A stretch of DNA of 36,056 bases from Chara braunii (Eukaryota > Streptophyta > Charophyceae > Charales > Characeae): assembly GCA_003427395.1 (NCBI GenBank), contig BFEA01000123.1, forward strand, positions 2,021,533-2,057,588. Direction: 5' to 3'. Each line of letters begins with the position of its first letter. The stretch's first letter is position 1. Below, piece after piece: positions 9,199 through 18,927 of this stretch. The notes under the pieces were generated by a model that saw nothing but the letters and a program-made list of their open reading frames with translations, searched no databases and had not been told where the DNA came from. The position numbers and the translations under genes are program-made.

Positions 9199-11739
9199 TC
9201 CCAGTCGTCGTTGGTTTGTTCAACTTTGTTATCTTCACTCTCGTTTATAGCGCAAGGACGCCCTCCGTTCGTTGACCGCTCGACACGATGCACCGGGCGT
9301 AACGCCACCCTCTTCCCTTCCCCCTTGCTATAGACATCAACTACCTGACAACCCTTCATAAAAATGCAAATGACTACCCAGCTATAGACTTTTCGAGTTG
9401 TCGCCTACATTAAAAGTTTGTGTCACCTCAACATAAAAGTTAGAACTCACTATACCGCAACCTTAGGGATACTAACACGAATGTCATAATACTATTTCAT
9501 AGCCTCTCGAGTGCAAATTCCAATATGGCTAATTGAGTTTAAACAATGGGGGGTTACCGGTACTAGTAGTAGGGAAAAAAACATATTATTTTACCGCCAT
9601 TTTATCCTGAAATTTTGGTTTTATTTTTTTGAAAAGATCATTGCTTAATTTATGTTTATAAGTTTTTTCATATTTTTTTTCAAAATCATTATGATCATAA
9701 AAAAATCCTAAAGATCTCTCGATATTTTGCAATAAGTTGTTGACCACCTGTGCCCAAACCTCTTAGCAACAATCAAATCTCCAAGGTCGAGGGACCATAT
9801 AATTCTACCTTTCTAAGACTTTGGACCTCCACTCACAAGGTAGGACCAATGCATTGAATCCCCCGGTACCAGTAGGATAAACAATTAACTATCGGCCCTC
9901 CATAAAAGCATGACGAACCACCTAGCAACAGTGAACAAAATATTCAAACAAATGTGCAAAAATATGTTACTTTGTCTCTTGAATGTCTTTTGCACTCTTA
10001 AGTTTTTTTTGTTTTGTTTTTTTTTTTTTTTTTTATCTGTTTCAAAAATTTGATATGTACCCCAATTTTTTTTTCCCATAAAACTTTACTGTATTTTTTT
10101 ACACAAAAATCATTAAATTATATTCATCTATTTTTTTACGAATCGTTATCCATCTCCTCATTGCATGAACCTACAGGTCCACAAGTCCCCCTTACTTCGA
10201 TGAACTCACCGAGGATTAATTATAGTACAATGGAGGGTTACGAAAGGTAGTTTGTTTCTTCATTTTTTTACTAATATTAGTCACTAAATCAGTTCGTGAT
10301 CAAATAGTCGGCCAACATCATTTTGTTGTTGTTGTTGTTGTTTATGGTAAAATTTTGAATGAAATACCACATTTTGAAAGTCCATGAAATTTGAAAATTC
10401 ATCATGGTTCACCGCAATAATTGACAAGCTCGAAGTTGCCTTTTATCCAATAAATGCATCGCTTCCATAAATTCGGATATGTCTCACTCTATTACTCATG
10501 GATGACATCGTAATATATATAATTAGAAAACCTTGCCTAATGAACCATAAACATAAAGGGAGAAAAAAACAACAAACAAGAGATTGTGATATACTATTTT
10601 TTTTTAGTTTCATTAAATTGTTAGGAGGCTAAGTAGCGTTACCTGCATTCGGATCTGACCGAGCATATATATATATACATATTTTCTTCATAGTGAAGAT
10701 TTTTATTATCACCTTGGAAGTAAACCGAATGAAAAAAAAAGGGGAAGAGGATGTAATTGTTATCCAGTTCGTATGACCACTTGGAACTTTACTTTTAAAG
10801 ACCTTTACAATTTGAATCCAAAATTCGAAAAAAGTCACTAATTGAAAGTCTTAAATGTTGCTGTATAATAGAGTTTGACATTTATATCAAAGTTCGTTTT
10901 TTTTACATTATCGACGCTATGGGGGTTTTACAAGGCTTGTGGATTGGTGAAAGCGATAACTTTTAACTTTGAATGTTTGTTGTTCTTTATACCGTGTGCA
11001 TTTCATTACTAGTTTTTTTCCAAAGAATGTGGTGAGGTTGCAGGCGGGGGCTTAGGCTAGGGAGGATGTGTAAAATTACGAGTGCACCAACATTATCGAC
11101 TCTTAGTTATAATTTCATATGATGAAAAAATACGAAAAAAATAAAGGACGTGCATCATATTTTGTCACAACAAAGAAAAAATTTAACACCTTCTCCAAAT
11201 GTAAGGTACATGTTGTTGTATCAGGGAAACATATTTAAGCCAGACACTTTTTCGGGGAGGCAGAAGCACGTTGCACACCCAAGAAACACTTACTTACGTT
11301 AACCTCATTCTTGTTGTTGCGGTTAACCATTTCGCTCCGGAAGCCGAACCCAAAAGTTTTGACAGCATGTAGGCTGCAACTTCAAAAACATGCTTTCGGG
11401 CCTTTCGGTTCAGTAAGGTCAAGGAAAGCAGAGCTCGTCGATAAAAGATAATAAAAATTAAAAAAATCACAAACTTTAACAATTTTTCATGATGAGAATA
11501 ACGCACATATAAATCTCAAAATATGAGCTCCCATAGATGAGGTATTGGGGTACGGTCCCACTGGCCAAGGGATTGGACGTTATTATAGACATGTGGCAGA
11601 GGAAATAAAATAAAATAAAAAAATTTTAAACTATTGAAAATATAAGGAAACAAAAATTAGAAATGTCCAACGTTTTGTTAACGAGGTGTGTAACAAGTTT
11701 TCTTAGCCCGGGATGATGTTTCAACTCTTGCAACTTCTC

Positions 11740-11900
11740 GCTGTAATTGCAGTCAGATACGTTTTAAAGGGTTCCCACGACACTAAGGTTGTTTTAAGCC
11801 TTGATACTGAGGGTACTACGCTTTGGATGTACTTGTGGTCATGTTAATTCACATTGGCTGATAATTGCAGTCAAATACGCTTACAAGGTGTTTCATTACG
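11740..11900 (+). repeat. Diverged direct repeat, about 120-bp spacing
   Basis: TAATTGCAGTCAGATACG near 11742 and TAATTGCAGTCAAATACG near 11863 share 17 of 18 bases. Both are followed by a similar TTAAAGGGTTCC or TTACAAGGTGTTTC stretch. Beyond that the copies are unalignable by eye. Confidence 0.55.
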
Positions 11901-12397
11901 TCAGTCACGAGAGTATGCCTAAAAGTCACAGGTGAAACACTGACGATCTCACTCTGACTTCTCATCACTATAAAGGGTCACAACATATAGTCATGTTTTA
12001 ATTGAAAAAACTGCTTAAAAATGTTGAAAAAAAAAAACTATTTGACGAGATTCTAACAACCTATTTTGTAGTTTAGAATCCACGCCCCCTTTTCAGACGC
12101 CTAACTTTTTTTTCCCTGGTTAGGCGATGGGGGGACGTTTTCAATATCTGCGATGTATTTTATAAGAAAAAACAGACTTCGTAGTAGACAAAGAAAAAAA
12201 AAAAAAACATCTACCGTGAGATCGGACAGTCATCTAGGGTCAGTGTGACTCACTATGGGCGGACAAGATTTGTGCAAGCTAAGCCTTTGGCTAGTAGGAC
12301 CGTGCCTTTTCAGGACATATATCATTTTAAAAAAAAAATGATTGTGAAATAAATGGTTGTGCTGATTCGGCACATTTTGCATCTTCAGGCTGCTATG

Positions 12398-12530
12398 TGT
12401 GGGACAAAATGATTTTTGCAGGGAAAAAAATATAACTTCAATGATTTTTCGTGCTCAGGAAAATACATAAAAAAAAATAAAAATTTGGAAGGTGTGTAGA
12501 TTTGGTCCAACAGAAAAATTCCCACGCGAA
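12398..12530 (+). repeat. Dispersed AT-rich repeat, copy related to the left end
   Basis: Starting at GTGTGGGACAAAATG, the segment has AACTTCAATGATTTTTCGTG, then CTCAGGAAAAT, AAAATTTGGAAGG and GTGTAGATTTGG. The same words in the same order occur on the minus strand of 120-460, including TTTTTCGTGCTCAG and CACCTAGATTTTG. This places the two regions in one repeat family. Confidence 0.5.
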
Positions 12531-13050
12531 ATGAAAGTTGAAAAAATATTTCATAAAACAAAATCCTTCATATTTATAAATTTAATTAAATTATCATTCC
12601 AATGTTCGTCTAATTTTAAATTTTCTAGTTTTATTTGATGAGTATCGGTCTAAATATGAGTTTTCCCTTCCAACCACATCTATTTGTTCAAGATGGAATA
12701 AAAGTCTGAACGAGTTTATGAAATGTTTTAATTAAACTTTCATTTTACTTTAACAAATATCTTCTAATTTAGATTGGATTAACCTATTTATGACTTGAAA
12801 TCCTTACTTAGAATAACAGTCAAATTAAAATATTTAATGAACTCATCCAGACTTTCAGTCCATTTCTAGCATCCAGTTCAAATAAGAAGGGATACCCCAT
12901 TATTGGAAGGAAACTTTTCAAGTAAGACGAAAAATTTTAAAATTGGAATGACATTTTTTAAGATGAAATGAAAATTTAAAATTAAAAATGTAATTTTACT
13001 ATAGAATTATTATTTAATTCTGGAATTTTTTTTTGTTGATATGATCTTTT
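12480..13050. repeat. Long imperfect inverted repeat (fold-back)
   Basis: The two arms are centred at about 12775. AAAGTCTGAACGAGTTTATG (12701-12720) pairs with the complement of AACTCATCCAGACTTTC (12840-12856). TTCCCTTCCAAC near 12663 pairs with ATTGGAAGGAAAC near 12902, and TCATTCC at 12594-12600 pairs with GGAATGA at 12945-12951. The arms are therefore about 180 bp or longer with many mismatches. No transposase is encoded. This is what an old fold-back MITE looks like, but I could not identify target duplications. Confidence 0.6.
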
Positions 13051-13070
13051 TATATATATATATATATATA
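13051..13070. repeat. (TA)n microsatellite
   Basis: Ten uninterrupted TA units lie just outside the fold-back repeat. Confidence 0.95.
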
Positions 13071-13644
13071 ATCATTTTTATAACAAATCAAATCACGACG
13101 GCTATTCGATGTTATTTTAATTTTTGTCAATGACTATTGTTCACATTGTGCTATTAGTGGCCCTCGCTAACCTGTGCTACTAGTCCTCCGAGATTTTTAG
13201 CGATCGAGGAAGGGGGGAAACGTCTTGTGTGCCAGTACGTCCGAGACCCTTTTCTCCATGGCTGAAAATGCCCTATGTGCCAAAGAAACACGAACATGTG
13301 TGAGCCTCCTTTTGGCTGGCGATGCAAGCTATTCTTCAAACGCTGGAAGTTGCGGCAGCATGCAAGCTGCAACTATGAAAAACTAGTTGGAAAATGTACT
13401 GGTGGTTTAAACCACTAGTATATTTGCTTGCTTGAAAAACAAATATGCATCGATTAACACATGTCAGTTTCGACGGCTCGGATACCGCACGGAAATGGCT
13501 GGCGGTGCCAGCCAAAATGAGATTCACGACGATTTTTTTTTTTTTGACACGCAGGGCAATTTAACCTCAACATTGATAGCTGAGAAAGGTTCTAGTGGCT
13601 TAATAAGCAGATGTACTTCGCAGCTTGCATGACTGCGTTTATAC

Positions 13645-14216
13645 CATGGCTACGATCCGGACGTCCGGACCTCCGTCCAGACGATCTGGATTTAGTTCGG
13701 ACTCCAGACGTCGAGTCTGCAAGGTCTGGATCTGCCAAATTTCGAGGGGGGAAAAAAAAAAAACAGTCCTGGACCCTTTCCCATTGAGGAGGCAAGACCC
13801 CAAAATTGTTTTGTTTTTTTTTCAAGCTCGTTTATCTTTTTTTGGGGGGTCCGGACATGCCCTCTCTATAATAATTTATTAGACACCTCCAATTTTTCAA
13901 TTATTAATAGTTCATTACTTTTTATTAGTTTTTAAAGTTATTTTTTTAACTTTTTATAGTTTTTTACTTTTAACTCAAGTTTGGTTAGGAATTCTAACAT
14001 GACTCTGAGGCAAAAGTGGTTTGCATTGTTATTATGCATAACATACTTTTTTTCAGATTTTTTTTTTTTTTTTTTTTTTAATGGTACGAACATTTCAGGA
14101 CTTGCTTACCGGTCTGGACCGTTCGGAACCATGCATGTCCAGAGGTCCGGACCCGATTGGACACGCGTCCAGTGCCCGAACATGAGCTGTCTGGGTCCGG
14201 GTCCGGCATAGCCATG
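13645..14216. mobile_element. hAT-like non-autonomous DNA transposon
   Basis: The 572-bp segment is bounded by the perfect 8-bp direct repeat GTTTATAC (13637-13644 and 14217-14224), which is the target duplication length of hAT transposons. Its ends are inverted repeats: the left begins CATGGCTACGATCCGGACG, and the right, read inward on the other strand, begins CATGGCTATGCCGGACC. hAT ends often begin CA-x-GG, which fits. Inside, TCCGGAC recurs at 13656, 13664, 13850 and 14146, with variants such as GTCCAGA, in the manner of subterminal transposase-binding repeats. It carries no transposase ORF, so it would have depended on a partner element. The middle is AT-rich with T and A tracts. Confidence 0.8.
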
Positions 14217-14224
14217 GTTTATAC

Positions 14225-14600
14225 CCTCGAGGCATTTTCAGCGATCACTATTCCCGTAGTTCTCTTTGGCCCAAACTGGTTTTTGGAAGGGTGTTAAAAT
14301 GGAGGCAGGGACTTCTAGGGGGGCGGGCAGTCCTTGTAGGCGTAGGATAAATATTCACTGTGCTCCTGGAAAAAAAACAAACGGCCCTCCAGGGCCTGAA
14401 ACTTAAAAGTTAGTCCACTTTTCTATAATAGAATGACACTTCGAATATAACTCATATCCGTTGTATTCAGATACACAAGATATGTTTTCTACTCAAAGTT
14501 CGAAAAAAAAACCCTTGTATTTTAGTAGAACGTTACCTTTTTTTTTTTTTTAGGTTAGCACTTGCCCTTGTGCTCCTGGTCACTGATATGATGCGTGTTG
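14225..14600. other. Noncoding stretch with an 11-bp direct repeat
   Basis: No gene is visible. TGTGCTCCTGG occurs at 14359-14369 and 14569-14579, bracketing a 199-bp segment that begins with an A run and contains a T run near its end. It also holds the palindrome GGCCCTCCAGGGCC. The direct repeat might be a target duplication, but I see no inverted ends. Confidence 0.5.
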
Positions 14601-14604
14601 CATG

Positions 14605-14693
14605 TCTCTCTCTCTTTCTCACACTCTCTTTCACACACACATACACACCCGGTCTCACACACACACACACACACTCAGTCTCACATATACTGT
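14605..14693. repeat. TC/CA microsatellite
   Basis: A CTCTCT run passes into CACACA runs broken by short TC words. It is low-complexity sequence, and the Ser/His/Thr-rich ORF over it has no meaning. Confidence 0.95.
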
Positions 14694-14783
14694 AGCATAT
14701 CAGAAAGTGAAATGCACTGAAAGCCTAGGATCTAGCAATGACGAAAGTGGCAACAACCAGCAGCATAGGTGCAACATTCACAA

Positions 14784-14980
14784 GGTGTCAATGTGCGCGA
14801 CGCAAAGAGTGAAACAACGGGAAATCAATAACAACACATTCGTATCATCATCATCATAGGCTGGGAAGCAGCGCAGCGGAAGTTGTCAATGTGCGCGACG
14901 CAAAGAGTGAAACAACGGGAAATCAATAACAACACATTCGTATCATCATCATCATAGGTTGGGAAGCAGCGCAGCGGAAG
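14784..14980 (+). repeat. 98-bp near-perfect tandem duplication
   Basis: The unit starts TGTCAATGTGCGCGACGCAA at 14786 and again at 14884 and ends in GCAGCGCAGCGGAAG. I see one difference between copies (GGCTGGG against GGTTGGG), so the duplication is recent compared with the other tandem repeats here. Each unit contains an ATC run. Confidence 0.93.
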
Positions 14981-14984
14981 ATCT

Positions 14985-15268
14985 AGTATCAAAGGACACG
15001 TGGACAACAACATGAAAGGGAGAAACTTCAGAAGGGCAAAACACCAGAAAGATTGCCCTTCCGCTCACACACATGGGGAGAGATCCATAGACATGCGAGA
15101 GAGAAGGGGGAGGGACATAGAGGTAGCCAAGTCCAACCCAAGTCTGATCTCAGAATGTCGCACACAGTTCAATCCCAATGTAGAGTAAGTCCGATCTGAA
15201 TGTCGTGTCCAATAAGGCAGAAGGTCGTGTCCAAACAATGTCTGCAGTTACCTCTATCTCTACTCTGA
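14985..15268. other. No gene recognised
   Basis: The stretch between the 98-bp duplication and the GAA tract has no long ORF and no recognisable element. It contains a short repeated word (TCTGATCT or TCCGATCTGAATGTCG) around 15143-15205. Confidence 0.6.
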
Positions 15269-15269
15269 T

Positions 15270-15352
15270 AAAGAAGAAGAAGAAGAAGAAGAAGAAGAAG
15301 AAGAAAAAGAAGAAGAAGAACTTCGGAGGAGTAGGAGGAGAAGAGGAGAGGA

Positions 15353-15387
<35 letters not shown>

Positions 15388-15392
15388 AGAAG
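15270..15392 (+). repeat. (GAA)n purine tract
   Basis: GAA triplets fill 15270-15320. After a short GGAGGAGTAGGAGGAGAAG stretch, they resume to about 15392. The plus strand is almost pure purine for over 100 bases, so the Lys-rich or Phe-rich ORFs here are artefacts. Confidence 0.95.
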
Positions 15393-15476
15393 AAAGCTGG
15401 GTGCTTTCTGCACTTACCTGGCGATGGCTGAACTTGCAGATACCGCGGAGCCAGTTATGGCGCTGGGCAGGTAAGT

Positions 15477-15481
<5 letters not shown>

Positions 15482-15536
<55 letters not shown>

Positions 15537-15553
15537 ATGTCTCTCTCTCTCTA
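15482..15553 (+). repeat. (CT)n pyrimidine tract
   Basis: Nearly uninterrupted CT runs for about 70 bases, 90 bases downstream of the GAA tract and of opposite strand bias. Confidence 0.95.
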
Positions 15554-16282
15554 ACTCCACTACCCTCCTCAGCGCTGGACTCCTCCAGCGTTGTGCCTCA
15601 TGGCCGATGAGCAGCGCAGCTGCAGTCTCGAAATGGCGCAGCAGGGAGTCTCCAAAATAGCGCAGCAGCCAAGTTCCTGAACCAGCATAACGCTGGATTT
15701 CTCCTGGTACCTTCTGTGTCCGAACTGGGCAATGGCCCAGCTTAAGTAGTGCTGGGCCAGGACTGAAAACCCACGGCCTGCGTTCTGGACCGTGCAGATC
15801 GAAACTCCGATCCACGGTCCAGATCGCAGACTTCGAAAACTGGTTCAGTCCTTGGCCTAAAACGGCCCGCCTGGGTCCCTACCGGACTTCCAGGCCCTGT
15901 CCAGGATTAATCTTCCTGGTACCTGGCTTCAAACCGGTCCTGTGTGGACGTACCCGGCCTCAACGTCGGCCTGGGTTTGAACATGTCAAAATCTGTTCGA
16001 AAAAAAAAAAAAGGTCCAAACGTTTTTAGGAGCTCAGCCTCTGGGCCTGAATTTGGCCCTGGCCCTAGAAGCGTGTACCTGGCTACAAAACGGACAACAG
16101 TACACCCGTTAGAAAAACAGCAGCAAATAAATAAAATAAAGACTATAAAAATAATCTAAAGCTGGTGTTTTTCTGATGCAGGCCCAAGTAAAAATGCCAT
16201 AGGGCCTTTAGGTTGCGGTGACGCGACCTGGGGGCCCTATTCCAACCTTGGGTCCCGTGAGGGGCCCGTGTGTAGGCTTTCA
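15554..16282. other. GC-richer noncoding stretch with short perfect hairpins
   Basis: Two hairpins are exact. TGGCCCAGC at 15733-15741 pairs with GCTGGGCCA at 15751-15759, and TCTGGACCGTG at 15784-15794 pairs with CACGGTCCAGA at 15813-15823. The stretch is full of GGCC, CCTGG and ACCGG words, similar in flavour to 785-900. No ORF is convincing and no transposon ends with a target duplication were found. Confidence 0.5.
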
Positions 16283-16400
16283 GCATGTAACATATACACT
16301 CTCATATACACACTCTCACATACACACACACTCGCACTCACTCACTCTAATAAACACATACCCACTCTCACATACACACATGCGCACACACACACACACT
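16283..16400. repeat. CA/CT microsatellite
   Basis: Alternating ACACTC and CACACA runs, low complexity and no coding signal. Confidence 0.93.
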
Positions 16401-17075
16401 GAAGTCTTAAGTAAGATGCCTTTTGCCCTCCATCCCTTAATGGATTATGGGCCTCGTTCCACACCACTCCACTTTATAAATACTTGAGAAATTCACCGTT
16501 CCACACTGCACTGCACTTGACTTTCACTTTCCCTAATCATGATTAGGCTTCCCGCCTCTCCCGACGCCTGCCAAAAACGTCAAGTGCAGCTCAAGTGCGG
16601 CCCAGGCGGTCGCAGGTGCTGTACGCCCCCCCCGGTCGTTTTTTTGTTTTTTTGCGCTGGTGTAGTCGACTCCCCACTTCCCTTGGACCAACAGCCGCCG
16701 CCACTTTCCCGTTTCAGTTTTGGAGTGTGGAGTGAAGGGTAACGTCGAACGGTGACAGACTCAAGTATTTTTTAATGACGATTGCCCTGCGAGGCGGCTC
16801 AAGTGCGGCCCTTGAAAGTGAAGTGAAGTGAAGTGGTGTGGAACGAGGCCCTATGAATTATATCTGTTTGACGATGTATATGTATACATGTATATGTGCA
16901 AGTGTGCCGCTTCGACGACAGACGTGTGTGTGGGCACTTGGTGCTAAACCACACAAACGTGGCCAACCTTGCATTTTCTACTATACTGTCTATCTCTATT
17001 TTTTTTGTTTTATGGATGGTTTGTGATGATTCATGGATCGAATGAGAGAGAGAATTTGGGTTAAAAAAAAAAAAC
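16401..17075 (+). repeat. Duplicated segment, copy 1 (interrupted by a MITE)
   Basis: 16401-16448 plus 16855-17075 match 19384-19620 almost colinearly. Shared words include CTTTTGC-CTCCATCCCTT, CAAACGTGGC, CTTGCATTTTCTACTATA, TGTTTTATGGATGGTTTGTG and ATGATTCATGGAT. Copy 1 is split by the 403-bp element at 16449-16851, which is absent in copy 2. Both copies begin near a TCTTA-GTAAG word, and copy 1 is followed at about 17100 by TCTTGGCAG. These resemble splice donor and acceptor sites, so an intron origin is possible but unproven. Confidence 0.85.
16449..16851. mobile_element. PIF/Harbinger-like MITE, 403 bp
   Basis: The ends are inverted repeats beginning GGGCCTCGTTCCACACCACT, matching 25 of the first 26 bases. 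They are flanked by the 3-bp direct repeat TAT (16446-16448 and 16852-16854). Three-base A/T target duplications and GGGCC-type ends are typical of PIF/Harbinger (Tourist) elements. A second, offset inverted pair lies inside (AAATACTTGAG near 16477 and its complement near 16763-16775). No ORF is encoded. The insertion is confirmed by the uninterrupted paralogous sequence at about 19425. Confidence 0.88.
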
Positions 17076-17232
17076 ACATTAAGGTCTTGCTAACTCTCTG
17101 TCTTGGCAGATTTGAGCGGTTAGGATTGAGCTCGTACTAATGAGTTTTTTTTTTTTTTTTTGGTGGTTGGATATGTTTTGTTGTTTGATTTATTATACAT
17201 ATCCTAATTCTTTGCCCTGCTTTTCGACAAGG
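17076..17232. other. No gene recognised
   Basis: A short AT-rich stretch with a T17 run at about 17146-17161, between the duplicated segment and the larger Harbinger-like element. Confidence 0.6.
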
Positions 17233-17267
17233 AATGGGCCTCGTTAGACACTCCTTACGAGTTCCTT

Positions 17268-17295
17268 GAGCCACAAGGACATTTCCTTGTGGCTC
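17268..17295. repeat. Subterminal hairpin, left
   Basis: GAGCCACAAGGA and TCCTTGTGGCTC form a perfect 12-bp stem with a CATT loop, 11 bp inside the left inverted repeat. Confidence 0.9.
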
Positions 17296-17849
17296 TTAAG
17301 GGAAATTTGCGGCGTTGTTCCACTCATTCTTGGGGACCTCCCCCAAGGATGATTCCTTGTGGAGTGCCCGCGACCGTTTTCATACGGAAATTAGTGGCCA
17401 CGGGGTCGGTGGTCCTTGGTCTACTGTCTTTTGTCCATGTCAAGGCGGCGTGGTCCAGCGACGTGTGGCGGGAAACGACATGAGGCGGACGACGGGAAAA
17501 AAAATTAACCCGGGGGGGGTCGAGGTTTGAAATTCGAATTTCTAATGACGACTGCGACAACGACGACGACGTGCGGCTGAAGGCGCGAAGACAACGTACT
17601 GCTGAAATGAGCTCAGCGGCGGTGTCACTTCTGTCCCCTGGTCGTTGCGAGTGCGCATGCATCGTCGGGTGCATCCATCGCCGTCGACCTTCGCACACGT
17701 CGACTGCGCCTTGAAACACATTTCCGTCTGCGAGACTGCATCCAGAGAAAAGGGGCCAACTTTCGACGGACGTCTTTGGCTTCTTCGTTGGGTGTGGAAG
17801 GACGACACACACGGCAGTGGAGCGACGGGTCTGTGTCCAGGTCGCGGCT

Positions 17850-18293
17850 ATGGAGGGCGGCGGAGAGAGTGGGCGTGAGGTGTTGACGCCTCTTGAGCTG
17901 CAAGCCGTGGCGGCGGCTGTGTCTACCGTTGTTCTTCGATGTCAGCAGGAGAGGGCGCTGGGACGACTGAAGGAGCAGTTGCGCTCGTGTAGACGAAGGA
18001 CATTGATGCAAGCTCCAGACGATGGCCCTGACTACGTGGCGACCTCGGAGGCTGTTGTTCAGCTGTGCTACGCGTTGGGTTGCAGAGTGATTCCTCGAGC
18101 GACGCCGAGGTGGTGGATGAAGCGCATGATAGGGAGAGGGACAGGAAGCTGCCGGTCTGCTGTTGATCAGTCGTCAATCCATCCTGTCGTCGTTCTTGGA
18201 ACATATCCTTTTGCAAGCCGCGACAGGGAGAAGGCCGACGAAACACACGTGGAAGAAGACAACGATGAGAAGCAGCACGACGACGAGGAGTAG
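17850..18293 (+). CDS. Unrecognised ORF inside the Harbinger-like element (147 aa)
   Basis: This is the most protein-like frame inside the 1.7-kb element. From the ATG at 17850 it has an N-terminal Leu/Ala-rich helical part (LTPLELQAVAAAVSTVVL), a basic part (LRSCRRRTLM) and a Trp-containing basic phrase (RATPRWWMKRMIGRG). It ends in a very acidic tail (EEDNDEKQHDDEE). Some PIF/Harbinger transposases have a W-W-K/R phrase ahead of the catalytic domain, so this could be the truncated front of such a protein. That is inference only, since no catalytic residues follow. Overlapping ORFs on the minus strand (17324-17812, 18167-18739) compete with it, and GC-rich sequence alone could leave this frame open. 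Confidence 0.3.
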   Translation: MEGGGESGREVLTPLELQAVAAAVSTVVLRCQQERALGRLKEQLRSCRRRTLMQAPDDGPDYVATSEAVVQLCYALGCRVIPRATPRWWMKRMIGRGTGSCRSAVDQSSIHPVVVLGTYPFASRDREKADETHVEEDNDEKQHDDEE

Positions 18294-18900
18294 CAGAGGC
18301 AGCCTGTGCAGCAGGTCGGCCATGTAAGGGTCGTGGAAAGGGCAGCCGCTCCAGTCAGTGGTCCACCATCCAGCGAAGAACTACGTCGACAGAAGAAAAA
18401 GCGAGGGGAGATCTGTGCTCCAACGTGCAAGGAGTGACGACAAGCGACGAAAACAACGATCTTCCAAAATAAAACTATCGTCGTCAAACGCAACGCCGAC
18501 GCGGGACAACCGTTCAAATTTTCGACCGTTGTCGACAATTGCCCAACGCAGCAGACCGCATGACACCGATGGGCGACGCCCGATTTTACAGACGGAGGCC
18601 TCACGCGGACGGTGACCGTTTGGAGCCGTTGGGGTGTCACCCAGACGGTGGAGGGCAGGGATGCCCGTGCTCCCGTTTGGTGGACCACGCCTGGATCACC
18701 CTCAAACCGAAATTGTGCGTCGACGCATGCCTTGGCCACTCCGAATTTCGCATTTCCTTGCGCTCCGAGGGACCTCGGGAGGTCCCTTGGGGATTAGGAA
18801 AAATTGGCTGTAGCGACAAGGACGCCATAAGGAGATTTCCTTTTGCTGTTTTCATATTTTTTTTCGTGAATAGTCCCCGAGGACAGGTAGAACGAGCACT

Positions 18901-18927
18901 TCCTTGTGGATTTCGGGTCCACAAGGA
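18901..18927. repeat. Subterminal hairpin, right
   Basis: TCCTTGTGGA and TCCACAAGGA form a perfect 10-bp stem with a 7-base loop. The second arm runs into the right inverted repeat. It uses the same core word as the left hairpin. Confidence 0.9.

Larger units (their letters stand above)
9251..13636. other. AT-rich noncoding region
   Basis: No ORF of convincing length or composition is found on either strand. The stretch contains T and A tracts (for example 10018-10034 and 12191-12206), a GTT microsatellite at 10322-10341, an AT run at 10663-10679, a diverged direct repeat near 11.8 kb, a large inverted repeat near 12.8 kb and a TA run at 13051-13070. The remainder shows nothing I can name. 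Confidence 0.7.

Noticed and set aside
8216-9250. 5' LTR and primer-binding site of the Ty3 element
   Set aside because: No TGGTATCAGAG-type site on the minus strand and no copy of the left-hand sequence was found. The area instead holds a protein-like frame and the 84-bp repeat.
17324-18739. Minus-strand ORFs of 162 and 190 codons inside the Harbinger-like element
   Set aside because: GC-rich CGA/GAC-type sequence keeps several frames open. The products are Ser/Arg/Cys-rich without any motif.
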